DNA from: Caballeronia fortuita
GTDB lineage: Bacteria > Pseudomonadota > Gammaproteobacteria > Burkholderiales > Burkholderiaceae
Assembly (NCBI RefSeq): GCF_001544835.2
Contig: NZ_FCNX02000004.1
Span: forward strand, 248,001-312,000
Length of the DNA: 64,000 bases
Direction: 5' to 3'
Shown here in pieces: positions 46,753-55,035 of the stretch. How positions within the stretch are numbered: position 1 is the first letter of the stretch; the number at the start of each line of letters is the position of its first letter. The notes below the pieces were generated by a model that saw only the letters and a program-made list of their open reading frames with translations, was not told the origin of the DNA and ran no database searches. Position numbers and translations under genes: made by a program.

Positions 46753-48057
46753 TCAATGCGCGGGCGCGTTGCCGCGCGTGACCGTCGGCTTGCGTGTGCG
46801 GGCGAGCAGCAGCGTGAGCACGGCGGAGAGCACGAGCAGGGCCGCGACGAAATAGAGCCCGCCGCTGAAGCTGCCGGTCCGGTCCTTCATCCAGCCGATC
46901 ATCGCGGGACCGGCGAAGCCGCCGAGATTGCCGATCGAATTGATGGTCGCAATGCCCGTTGCGGCCGCCGCGCCGGAGAGGAAGGTCGTCGGCATGGTCC
47001 ACAGCGGCGGCTTCGCGCAGCTGATGCCGATATTCACGAGCGTCAGCGCGGCGACGAGCCCGACGACGCTATTGGCCATCGCCGCGACGACGAGGCCGAC
47101 CGTCGCCGCGATGCACGCCAGCACGACGTGCCAGGTGCGTTCGCCGGTGCGGTCGGAGTGGCGCGACCAGACGACCATCGCGATTACCGAGACGATCGGC
47201 GGAATTGCGTTGAGCAGGCCGACCGTCATCGACGAAACGCCCAGTTGCCGGATGATCTGCGGCGCCCAGATGCCGAGCGTGTAGAGCCCCGCCGACGTGC
47301 CGAAGTAGATCAGCGAGAGCGCCAGCACGCGCGGATTCGCCAGCCCGCCGATGATCCCGTGCTTCGAGCCGGACGCCGCGCGGCTCGCGGTCTCCGCGTT
47401 CATCACGCCGACGAGCCACGCGCGTTCGTCGTCCTTCAGCCACTTCGCTTTTTCGGGTTTGTCGGTCATGTAGAAGAACACGACGACGCCCAGGATGAGC
47501 GCGGGAATCGCTTCGATGATGAAGAGCCATTGCCAGCCGTGCAGGCCCATTACTCCGTTCAATTCGAGCAGGGCGGCGGAGAGCGGCGAGCCGAGTGCCG
47601 TGGAGATCGGCGCGGCAGCCATGAAGAACGCCGTCACGCCCGCGCGATGGCGCGCTGGAAACCAGTAGCTCAGATACAGGATGATGCCGGGAAAGAAACC
47701 GGCTTCGGCCGCGCCGAGCAGAAAGCGCACGATGTAGAAGCTCGTCGGTCCTTTGACGAAGGCCATCGCCGCGGAAATGATGCCCCACGTGACCATCACG
47801 CGGGCGATCCACATGCGGGCGCCGACCTTGTGCAGCACGATGTTCGAGGGCACTTCGAACAGGAAGTAGCCCCAGAAGAAGATGCCCGCGCCGAAGCCGA
47901 GCATCGAGGCGGTGAAACCGAGATCGGCCTTCATCGTCAGCGACGCGAAGCCGATGTTGACGCGATCGATATACGCGATGAAGTACAGCAGCATGATGAA
48001 CGGCACGATGCGCCAGCTGACCTTGCGCAGCGTGCGCTTTTCCAGATCCATGTGCAT
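46753..48057 (-). CDS. MFS transporter, anion:cation symporter (tartrate TtuB-like)
   Basis: A 434-residue transporter with about 12 TM segments. The N-terminal part (RIVPFIMLLYFIAYIDRVNI, GYFLFEVPSNIVLHKVGARM) is typical of the ACS subfamily, which includes TtuB (tartrate) and ExuT-like carriers. It precedes ttdA by 46 bp, with a divergent LysR, so tartrate uptake is the natural reading (inference). Confidence 0.88.
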   Translation of the reverse strand: MHMDLEKRTLRKVSWRIVPFIMLLYFIAYIDRVNIGFASLTMKADLGFTASMLGFGAGIFFWGYFLFEVPSNIVLHKVGARMWIARVMVTWGIISAAMAFVKGPTSFYIVRFLLGAAEAGFFPGIILYLSYWFPARHRAGVTAFFMAAAPISTALGSPLSAALLELNGVMGLHGWQWLFIIEAIPALILGVVVFFYMTDKPEKAKWLKDDERAWLVGVMNAETASRAASGSKHGIIGGLANPRVLALSLIYFGTSAGLYTLGIWAPQIIRQLGVSSMTVGLLNAIPPIVSVIAMVVWSRHSDRTGERTWHVVLACIAATVGLVVAAMANSVVGLVAALTLVNIGISCAKPPLWTMPTTFLSGAAAATGIATINSIGNLGGFAGPAMIGWMKDRTGSFSGGLYFVAALLVLSAVLTLLLARTRKPTVTRGNAPAH

Positions 48058-48140
48058 TGAATGTCTCCTTTGTTCCGATGACCGGTCGATGTCTCGGCCG
48101 TCTGATGCGGCCTGCGTTAGTCGGAACCAAGGTTAAAACC

Positions 48141-48164
48141 GATGGATTCGCGTATGAATCGATC
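48141..48164. promoter_or_regulatory. Candidate LysR operator upstream of the tartrate operon
   Basis: Arms GATGGATTC (48141-48149) and GAATCGATC (48156-48164) form a dyad with 6-nt spacer and one mismatch. It is in the 146-bp gap between the MFS gene and the LysR gene. This size and spacing fit a LysR T-N11-A site. Confidence 0.5.
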
Positions 48165-48203
48165 TAAACTTAATACATCCTTGCAAAAAACTCACGAATC
48201 GAC

Positions 48204-49121
48204 ATGGACTCGGAACTGGGCTTCTTCTGCATGCTGGTCAAACAGGGCAGCCTCGCCGCGACCGCGCGCGAACTGAACCTGACGCCGCCGGCCGTTTCGC
48301 GCCGGCTCTCCGCAATGGAGGATCGGCTGGGCGTGCGCTTGCTGAACCGCACGACGCGGCGCATCAGTCTGACGAGCGAGGGCGAGGTCTACTTCGCGAA
48401 CGCGCAACGCATCCTGAGCGACATCGACGATATGGAGCAGCTCGTGTCGAGCAGCCGCGCCGCGCCAAAGGGACTGCTGCGCGTCAATGCGCCGCTGGGG
48501 TTCGGGCGCTCGTATATCGGACCGTCGATTTCGCCTTTCAGCCAGCGCTATCCCGAGGTAGAAGTGCAATTGCATCTCACCGATCGTCCGGTGAGCCTGC
48601 CCGACGAAAGCATCGACGTGTCCGTGCGATTCGGCGAGCTGCCGGATTCGCGGCTCATCGCCAAGAAGATCGCGTCCAACCGGCGCTTGCTGGTGGCGTC
48701 GCCGGGATATCTGCGCGGCGTCGCGCAACCGGCGCATCCGCATGATCTGACGCAGCATCAGTGCATCGTGCTGCGGCAGAACGAATCGGCTTACGGCAAC
48801 TGGCGCCTGAGCCGCGGCGGACGCACCGAGACGATCAAGGTTCACGGCAAGCTCAGCACCAACGACGGCGAAGTGGCGCTCAACTGGGCGCTCGAAGGAC
48901 ACGGCATTCTGATGCGCGCGGAATGGGACATCGCCAAATATCTTCGCAGCGGCCGGCTCGTGCAGGTTCTCGCCGATTACGACACGCCGCCCGCCGATAT
49001 CTACGCCGTGTATCCCGAACGTCTGAACCTGTCGGCGAAGGTCGCGTGCTTCGTCGAGCACTTGCGCGGCTATCTCGGGCAGCATGCGGACGGACCGGCA
49101 TCGGTGAGTTCGAACTGGTAG
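48204..49121 (+). CDS. LysR-family regulator, TtdR-like
   Basis: A 305-residue LysR protein. The HTH is GFFCMLVKQGSLAATARELN with PPAVSRRLSAMEDRLGVRLL; the remainder is a normal effector domain (GRSYIGPSISPFSQRYPEVE). It is divergent from the MFS-ttdA-ttdB operon with a good dyad between, so it is presumably the tartrate-responsive activator. Confidence 0.9.
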   Translation: MDSELGFFCMLVKQGSLAATARELNLTPPAVSRRLSAMEDRLGVRLLNRTTRRISLTSEGEVYFANAQRILSDIDDMEQLVSSSRAAPKGLLRVNAPLGFGRSYIGPSISPFSQRYPEVEVQLHLTDRPVSLPDESIDVSVRFGELPDSRLIAKKIASNRRLLVASPGYLRGVAQPAHPHDLTQHQCIVLRQNESAYGNWRLSRGGRTETIKVHGKLSTNDGEVALNWALEGHGILMRAEWDIAKYLRSGRLVQVLADYDTPPADIYAVYPERLNLSAKVACFVEHLRGYLGQHADGPASVSSNW

Positions 49122-49208
49122 TGCGATCGAGTTCGCCAATGCGCTGAAAGCGCGGCGCGGCGGGAGTAACCTGATTGTGCGGTGTGCTTGCCGCGAAAGG
49201 AGGTTGCG

Positions 49209-49376
49209 ATGAGAATCGCCGACATATTCAAGCGCACGAAGCGCGGCGTGACGGTCGCTGCCGCAGGCGACGCGGAGCCTCATCACGAGGAACACGCGAA
49301 GCCGGCGCAGAAAGAGGCGCGCAAGCTGTGGGACGTCATCGGCCGAAATCGGCATAAGAGCGCGAAGTGGCATTAG
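49209..49376 (+). CDS. Small basic hypothetical protein (55 aa)
   Basis: A 55-residue, Lys/Arg/His-rich peptide, MRIADIFKRTKRGVTVAAAG, with an HHEEHAKPAQKEARKLWDVI central part. It has an almost perfect AAAGGAGG ribosome site about 5 nt upstream, and a strong terminator begins 6 bp after its stop, so it looks like a complete monocistronic gene. No family is recognised. Confidence 0.65.
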   Translation: MRIADIFKRTKRGVTVAAAGDAEPHHEEHAKPAQKEARKLWDVIGRNRHKSAKWH

Positions 49377-49381
49377 CGAAG

Positions 49382-49418
49382 CGGGCCCGGGTACGAAAGT
49401 CCCGGGCCCGTTGTTTTT
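49382..49418 (+). terminator. Rho-independent terminator
   Basis: A perfect 10-bp stem CGGGCCCGGG (49382-49391) / CCCGGGCCCG (49401-49410), a 9-nt loop and TTGTTTTT immediately after. It ends transcription of the 55-residue gene upstream. Confidence 0.95.
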
Positions 49419-49492
49419 GAGGTGATATCGTCGACTTTTCTCTTGCGCGAACGCCGGGTTATAAAGGCGAAACCCTTGAATAAAAGTCAACG

Positions 49493-50407
49493 ATGAAAGT
49501 CACGCTCGACGAGCTTCAGACGTTCGCGACGGTGGTCGACACGGGCTCGATCACGGCGGCTGCGGAACAACTCGATCAAACGGTGTCGGGCGCGAGCCGC
49601 ACGCTCGGAAGGCTCGAAGAAAAGCTGCAGACGACCTTGCTGCGCAGAACCACGCGGCGTCTGGAATTGACGGAAGAGGGCAAGAGCTTCCTGCAGCATG
49701 CGCGCGAGATCATCGACGCGGTGGAGAGCGCAGAAGAACAGATCGCCGCGCGGCGCGAGCGGCCATCGGGGTTGTTGCGTGTCGATGCCGCGACACCGTT
49801 CATGCTGCATGTGATCGTGCCGCTCGTCGCGGGATATCGTGAGCGCTATCCGCACGTCGAACTGGAACTGAACAGCAACGAAGGCGTGATCGATCTGCTG
49901 GAGCGTCGCACGGATGTCGCGATTCGCATTGGCAGGCTGAAGGATTCGACGCTGCACAGCCGCCCGATCGGCAGCAGCAGGATTCGCGTGCTCGCGACGC
50001 CGCGCTATCTCGAGACGCATGGTCATCCGAAGCGCGTCGACGATCTCGTGAATCATTCGCTGCTCGGCTTCACGCAACCGGAATCGCTCAATGTGTGGCC
50101 GCTTTCGGGCCGCGACGACGAGCTTTATCGGATCACGCCGACTATTGCGTCATCGAGCGGCGAGACGCTGCGGCATCTCGCGCTGGAGAGCGCGGGCATC
50201 GTGTGTCTGTCGGATTTCATGACGCTGCGCGACCGGCGCGACGGCAAGCTCGTGCAGATTCTTGCGCGTCAGACGCAGGAGGTGCGACAGCCGATCAGCG
50301 CGGTTTATTATCGGAACACGGCGATTTCGGCGCGTATTGCATCGTTTGTCGATTATCTGGCGGAGGCGGTGAAGTCCAGCGAGTATGCGTTGACGGGGAA
50401 GGGGTGA
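49493..50407 (+). CDS. LysR-family regulator
   Basis: A 304-residue LysR protein with the HTH LQTFATVVDTGSITAAAEQL / SGASRTLGRLEEKLQTTLLR and effector domain beginning near residue 90. No divergent gene is adjacent; upstream is the terminator, downstream the TylF-type methyltransferase 126 bp away. Its target is therefore unclear. Confidence 0.88.
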   Translation: MKVTLDELQTFATVVDTGSITAAAEQLDQTVSGASRTLGRLEEKLQTTLLRRTTRRLELTEEGKSFLQHAREIIDAVESAEEQIAARRERPSGLLRVDAATPFMLHVIVPLVAGYRERYPHVELELNSNEGVIDLLERRTDVAIRIGRLKDSTLHSRPIGSSRIRVLATPRYLETHGHPKRVDDLVNHSLLGFTQPESLNVWPLSGRDDELYRITPTIASSSGETLRHLALESAGIVCLSDFMTLRDRRDGKLVQILARQTQEVRQPISAVYYRNTAISARIASFVDYLAEAVKSSEYALTGKG

Positions 50408-50533
50408 TTGGCGTGCTATGTTCTTGCCTTCGCGCAGGCGAAGACCGCCGGCGTAGCGTCAGCACACGAACGCCCCAATGTCCGACGTCGACACCGTGGA
50501 CTTTCTTATCCGATAGCCTTTCAGGACGATCAC

Positions 50534-51292
50534 ATGTACCAGCCTGTTTCTGACTTTGTAGAGATTCTGCGCACGGAGCGACGCGATCTGCTCAACCGTC
50601 TTCGCGCGACCCGCTTTTCGAAGCTGAAGGACGGCTACACGCACGCGCAGATCATTCCACACACGAGTTATTCGCCGTGGTACGACGACGCGGAGTTCAT
50701 GGCGATCTACGAACAGATCAGCGCCAATACACTGGTGGACATCTATCGCTGCTACGAACTCTGGACGCTTGCGCGCCAGACACGTTCGCTGGAAGGTGAC
50801 GTGGTCGAAGTGGGCGTCTGGCGCGGAGGCACCGGCGCGCTGCTTGCGTGCGCCAACCGCGTCAAGGTCGTGCACCTCTTCGACACGTTCACGGGCGTCG
50901 CCAAGGCGGACCCCGAATTCGATACGCTGTACACGGGCGGCGAGCACGCCGACACGGACGAGTCGATCGTCCGAAGTCTGTTCTCGAAGCTGAACGCGAA
51001 ATTCGAAATCCATCGAGGCATTTTCCCGGATGACACGCTGGCGGCGCTGCCCGAAAAAGTTTCGCTCGCGCATATCGATGTGGATACCTACCAGTCGATA
51101 CGCCAGTCGTTCGAAGCCATCTGGCCGCGCATTCAGCCGCGCGGCGTGGTCGTATTCGACGACTATGCGGCGTTCGGCTGCGAAGGCGCCGCTCAGGCAG
51201 TCAACGAACTGGCAGCGCAGACGCCGGACGCGTTCTTCGTACACAACATCAACGGCCATGCTTTGATGATCAAGGTTGGCGTGGCGGGGTAA
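50534..51292 (+). CDS. TylF/MycF-family methyltransferase
   Basis: A 252-residue class I SAM methyltransferase. The SAM loop is VVEVGVWRGGTGALLACANR; the family acidic motifs are LAHIDVDTYQSIRQSF and GVVVFDDYAAFGCEGA, which hold Mg2+ and substrate in TylF (macrocin) and MycF. The start at 50534 follows AGGA; the upstream in-frame extension looks non-coding. Members methylate sugars of macrolides or polysaccharides; there is no natural-product or sugar cluster here, so the substrate is unknown. Confidence 0.85.
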   Translation: MYQPVSDFVEILRTERRDLLNRLRATRFSKLKDGYTHAQIIPHTSYSPWYDDAEFMAIYEQISANTLVDIYRCYELWTLARQTRSLEGDVVEVGVWRGGTGALLACANRVKVVHLFDTFTGVAKADPEFDTLYTGGEHADTDESIVRSLFSKLNAKFEIHRGIFPDDTLAALPEKVSLAHIDVDTYQSIRQSFEAIWPRIQPRGVVVFDDYAAFGCEGAAQAVNELAAQTPDAFFVHNINGHALMIKVGVAG

Positions 51293-51593
51293 GCGGCTGG
51301 GATCACGCTGCGCAGCCGGGAGAAGTTTTCCGCCTTTTTCCGAAGGCTCTCGATCGACGTAGGGTCTGTGAGGGAAAAGACCGAACCTGCGCAGCAATCT
51401 GGCGAACGTGGAAATGCGCCTGGGAACCATGAGACCGAGGTCGGCCACGAGCGGTCATCCACCGCGCTGCGCTGCAGATGCCGAACGTCGCATGTTCCTT
51501 CAGAACCGGACCATCAAGGGCGTACCTTCGGGGCGAATGTCGCGCTCACGAGAAAGCGAGGCTGGAAGGCGTCCGAACCTTTGCAAGGATTGA
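51293..51593. other. Gene-poor interval before a LysR remnant
   Basis: About 300 bp in which no frame gives a recognisable protein. It may represent the lost 5' end of the LysR pseudogene immediately downstream, but no HTH text was found in any frame. Confidence 0.35.
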
Positions 51594-52235
51594 GAACCGC
51601 GTCGCACGCTCGATGCGGTACGAATACGCGCTAGTGTCGCGATCCCCGATCCTGTCCGTTTCACGCCAAAACCGGATTGGGATGCGCAACCGCTCCGAGA
51701 CGGAACGATCGACCTCGAGATCGGGACCGTGAAGACGTCCGCTCCCGAGATGCTGACGCGCCGGCTGTTTCGTGACCGCTATGTCGGTGCGTGCCGCGTC
51801 GACCACCCGCTTCTCGGTAGTGCGTCTGTGTCGGTCGGGAGCTGGCTGGCATTCGCTCATGTGCTGACTGCACGGCGTGGTGACGAAACGAGCCCCGTGG
51901 ACGTCGCGCTGCGAGAGCGTGGCGTGCGACGGCGGGTGTCCATGGTCGTGCCGTCGTTTGGCAACGCGATGCAGGTAGCTCGCCGCTCCGACTTGCTCGC
52001 CGCCATCCCGCACTCCTGCGTAGGCAACATGTTCGCACCCGGACATGCTGCCGCGAATGGCTTGCAGTGGTTCGAACTGCCGGTGTCGACTCCTGCTTTC
52101 AATGTGTCGGCAATCTGGCACCCGCGCCTTGATCACGACGCGGCCCATCGTTGGCTGCGTGCGGAGGCGCTGGCACTCTGTCTGACCGCTTACCCGCAGG
52201 ATTCGGTTAGCGGCAAGCGATCGCCGAGCCCGTAG
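51594..52235 (+). pseudogene. LysR-family regulator remnant (effector domain only)
   Basis: The frame opens after a TGA at 51591-51593. It reads RIRASVAIPD, then VRFTPKPDWDAQPLRDGTID-LEIGTVKTSAPEM and continues through LFRDRYVGACRVDHPLLG and VVPSFGNAMQVARRSDLLAA to the end of a LysR effector domain. The N-terminal HTH is missing and the sequence between RIRAS and VRFTPKP appears deleted relative to relatives. The fragment is 213 codons with no plausible start near its beginning. Confidence 0.7.
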
Positions 52236-52299
52236 AGGATGTGAACCTTCGTTAGCCCTTATTCGGTACGACTTGCTCCGCCGAATCCGTCGAACGCGT

Positions 52300-52722
52300 T
52301 CACGCAAGCACGATGTCGCTCGCTCCTCCGGATTGCACCATGATGTACACCACGTCGCCAGCTGTCTCATTCTTCACGTGGTGCACGACACCTGGCTCGA
52401 CGGTGTAATGGTCGCGCACTTGCCGACTAACGGTCCGGCCGGCAATTCTCGTTTCAACGGTTAGAACGCCCTTCACGACAAGAAATCGGTCCTTCACATG
52501 CGTGTGATGATGCCACTGTGTCTCGCCGCCCGGCGCAACGGTCGTCTGGGCGACGGCGTAATCATCGGTCGTCAACAGAATCTTATAGACCACCTTTTGA
52601 TTGGCCAGGGGGATGTCTTCGTCGTTCATTTGAATTTGCCCTTTTCCACAGTAGTCGACGGGCGCGTTCGCGTCCCGGAAAACGCGGGTGTCAGCGCGCT
52701 CGGTTTGTTCATGCAGCGGCAT
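52300..52722 (-). CDS. Cupin-domain protein
   Basis: A 140-residue single-cupin protein. The metal motif is QWHHHTHVKDRFLVVKG (His cluster; Asp in place of the usual Glu) with a second His in EPGVVHHVKNETAG. It may bind a metal and a small ligand or be an isomerase or dioxygenase. The start is uncertain: 52722 has no ribosome site, and ATG at 52629 (MNDEDIPLANQK) would give 109 residues containing the whole cupin. A LysR gene is divergent 80 bp away. Confidence 0.82.
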   Translation of the reverse strand: MPLHEQTERADTRVFRDANAPVDYCGKGQIQMNDEDIPLANQKVVYKILLTTDDYAVAQTTVAPGGETQWHHHTHVKDRFLVVKGVLTVETRIAGRTVSRQVRDHYTVEPGVVHHVKNETAGDVVYIMVQSGGASDIVLA

Positions 52723-52762
52723 TCAATATAGGGCCCCGTGCTTTACGCTGGTAGCGACTAAT

Positions 52763-52772
52763 TTGTGCACAA
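52763..52772. promoter_or_regulatory. Palindrome in cupin-lysR divergent gap
   Basis: A perfect 10-bp palindrome TTGTGCACAA lies in the 80-bp gap between the cupin and the LysR gene at 52803. It could be part of a LysR site. Only position and symmetry support the call. Confidence 0.35.
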
Positions 52773-52802
52773 TGACGCGAATTAAATTGACACCCTAGCC
52801 AG

Positions 52803-53666
52803 ATGCGCCGATTGCCACCCCTCAATGCACTTCGCGCCTTCGACGCCGCAGCTCGTCACCTGAATATCTCGGCGGCAGCACGAGAGCTTCACGTCACTCA
52901 CAGTGCCGTAAGCCATCAGGTACGGCAACTGGAAGAATGGTTGGGCAAACCGCTCTTCATACGTCACGCGGGCGGTGTCCGTCTGACCGCCGAGGGACAG
53001 AGCCTCAAGCAGGTTGCCGACCAGATCTTCTCGCAACTGCAAGCGCATTGCGAAGAACTCGCGGAACGGGCACCGATCGCCGAGATAGTGTTGGGGGCGC
53101 CGGCAAGCTTCCTCTCCAACTGGCTCATTCCGCGCCTGGACCGCTTTGAGTCGGCTCATCCGCGCGTGCGGGTCCGTCTGCAAACGAGTGGAACCATAGA
53201 AGATCTCCAAAAGCAGATCATCGACTGCCTCATTGTCAGTGGCGAAAGCTGGCCCGCGAACGTCGAAGCCGTCAGGCTGTTCGACGAGCATGTCGGTCCG
53301 GTGTGTGCGCCGGACTGGTCTCATCGCATCGGGGCACCGAAAGATTTGATCGGGCAGCCGTTACTGCACACATCGTCGCGCCCGCACGCCTGGCAAGCGT
53401 GGGCCGAAGGAAATGGGCTGCAACCTGCCTCATTCGCGAATGGCCGTCGATTCGATCACTTGTCATTGCTTCTCGAGGCTGCGGTCGCGCGTCTCGGTAT
53501 TGCCATCGCCCCCGAAACGCTTGTACAGCGTGAAATTTCGCACGGTCGACTGATCGCGCCGCTCGGCTTCATTGCAACTGGCGCAACATTCGCCTTCTGT
53601 TCGATGGCCGGACTTTCAAACGAAGCTATTCGCGATTTTCGTGAATGGTTGATCGAGGAGGGCTAG
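52803..53666 (+). CDS. LysR-family regulator, GcvA-like
   Basis: A 287-residue LysR protein of the GcvA subgroup (RLPPLNALRAFDAAARHLNI, THSAVSHQVRQLEEWLGKPL). The effector domain is intact. It is divergent from the cupin gene and is its probable regulator. Its codon use is a little less GC-biased than that of its neighbours. Confidence 0.88.
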   Translation: MRRLPPLNALRAFDAAARHLNISAAARELHVTHSAVSHQVRQLEEWLGKPLFIRHAGGVRLTAEGQSLKQVADQIFSQLQAHCEELAERAPIAEIVLGAPASFLSNWLIPRLDRFESAHPRVRVRLQTSGTIEDLQKQIIDCLIVSGESWPANVEAVRLFDEHVGPVCAPDWSHRIGAPKDLIGQPLLHTSSRPHAWQAWAEGNGLQPASFANGRRFDHLSLLLEAAVARLGIAIAPETLVQREISHGRLIAPLGFIATGATFAFCSMAGLSNEAIRDFREWLIEEG

Positions 53667-54035
53667 CGCGCGCGGGCCATCGCCCAGCGGGTGCACGATG
53701 AGCGTCCGCTTGGCAGTTGGCCACACGCCCTCGCCGCGCGAGCCCAAGATACGCGACAATTCGAAGATCGGGAGACCATGCTCTGCCCGTCGGTAGATAA
53801 TAGGGATGCCGATATCGAGGCGCGCCGTCGCGTTATCGCCGGCGTCCGTGTCGATCGCGTGACGACGCGCCCGCGCGGTCCGATGTTAGACTAACGGCGC
53901 TAGTCTGCCTCGTCATCGCGACGAACAAATCCCTTCCATTTCGAACGAGCGGCTATCTGTGCCCGTAGCGGCCGTCGCATCGAGCACTTTTGCGGTCTGA
54001 CGCTTCGTTCACACTTCACGAGGACGAGAGTTTAG
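53667..54035. other. Gene-poor interval of 369 bp
   Basis: No accepted gene. On the minus strand an open frame without a start codon runs from about 53850 to 53620 and reads HAIDTDAGDNATARLDIGIP and IIYRRAEHGLPIFELSRILG, which is unusually protein-like and may be a decayed gene end. The plus-strand frame at 53691-53894 has no family text. Confidence 0.35.
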
Positions 54036-54891
54036 ATGGACGAACAAGGCGTTGTTGCCCCGATTGTCACTCGTACCTGCACACGCTGCGGTGGCAAGGT
54101 GCTGCGGCCGGATTCGTCCTGTCCCCAATGCGGCGCGCCTGCGCGGTTTGTGGTCGCCGATCGTGCGCCCGCCACAGGGAACCCCGCAGCGGCAAAGCCT
54201 GGCGCACCGCACGGGCGTGTCGATGTTCCTCCGCCCCCGCCGCTGTCGCCGCGCCAAAACGCATTCTCGTTCGCATCGAACGACGCCGTGTATCCCGACG
54301 ACGAGGTGGCTACGCCACCGCGTCGCGATACCGCTCGTCCGCGCGTGGGAAAGGGGGGCAGTGCTTACGTTTGGGTTGGCGTTCCTGCTCATCGGCGGAT
54401 CGGGACTCTTGTACTGGATTCAGAATCACGAAACGCACGAAGAGCCGACGCGATCGATCGCCGCGCGAGGCATGGTGACGTCGAACGACGCGAATCAGCC
54501 CGCGCAGGCTACGACCATGCCGCAGGTTCCGGCGCTTGCCCCCAGCTCCGACGCGCCGCCGCCGAGTGACAAGGCATCCGCCGACAAAAATCAAAAGTCG
54601 ATGCAACTCGCGCTCGCGCGAGCGCACGACGGTCTCGGAAAAAACAACCTGCAATTGGCGCGGTCCGGCATTCTTTGGGCGCTTTCGTTACAGCCGAACA
54701 ATCCCGAGGCGCTCCGGCTCAGGCAGGATTTGCTGTCGCGAGAGGCGGCTCGCAATGCGGCCTTGAAGGCCGCGCGCAGTTGCGTCGTGCAGGAGCGTGC
54801 CATGTGTGCCTGGCAGAATGCAAACAGTGCGCTGTCGATCGATTCGAGCAGCAACGAAGCGAAGGGACTCGTCGCGCGCTCGATGCGGTAG
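54036..54891 (+). pseudogene. Zinc-ribbon, single-TM protein gene with frameshift at a G6 tract
   Basis: The first frame reads a zinc ribbon with Cys15, Cys18, Cys29 and Cys32 (CTRC and CPQC), then a Pro-rich linker to TARPRVGKGG. The continuation, AVLTFGLAFLLIGGSGLLYW (TM) and a helical repeat-like domain (QLALARAHDGLGKNNLQLAR, LWALSLQPNNPEALRLRQDL), lies in the +1 frame. Removing one G from the run at 54353-54358 restores one frame of about 285 codons. A TAG at 54889 ends it; in-frame text continues past it to 55017. It may be a real mutation, a slippage site or a read error. Confidence 0.7.
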
Positions 54892-55035
54892 AGCGGCCAG
54901 CGGATGGAGCGGTATCTCGCTCAGGCCGTTCAGCCGGACGACGTGGAGCATGCAGCCCACGTCGCGTACGTCATGACGCAGGTCGTGAAAGAGCGCGCCG
55001 GCGTCGTCCTGCCTTGAAAGTCCGATGCAGTCGGG

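Noticed and set aside
46735..48060. 441-codon plus-strand frame opposite the tartrate MFS gene
   Set aside because: Arg/Asp-rich shadow of a 12-TM transporter.
50431..50446. Hairpin CTTCGC-GCAG-GCGAAG before the TylF-type gene
   Set aside because: Not followed by a T tract on either strand, so not called a terminator.
53691..53894. 67-codon plus-strand frame after the LysR gene
   Set aside because: No ribosome site, no recognisable family and Arg/Asp-rich text.
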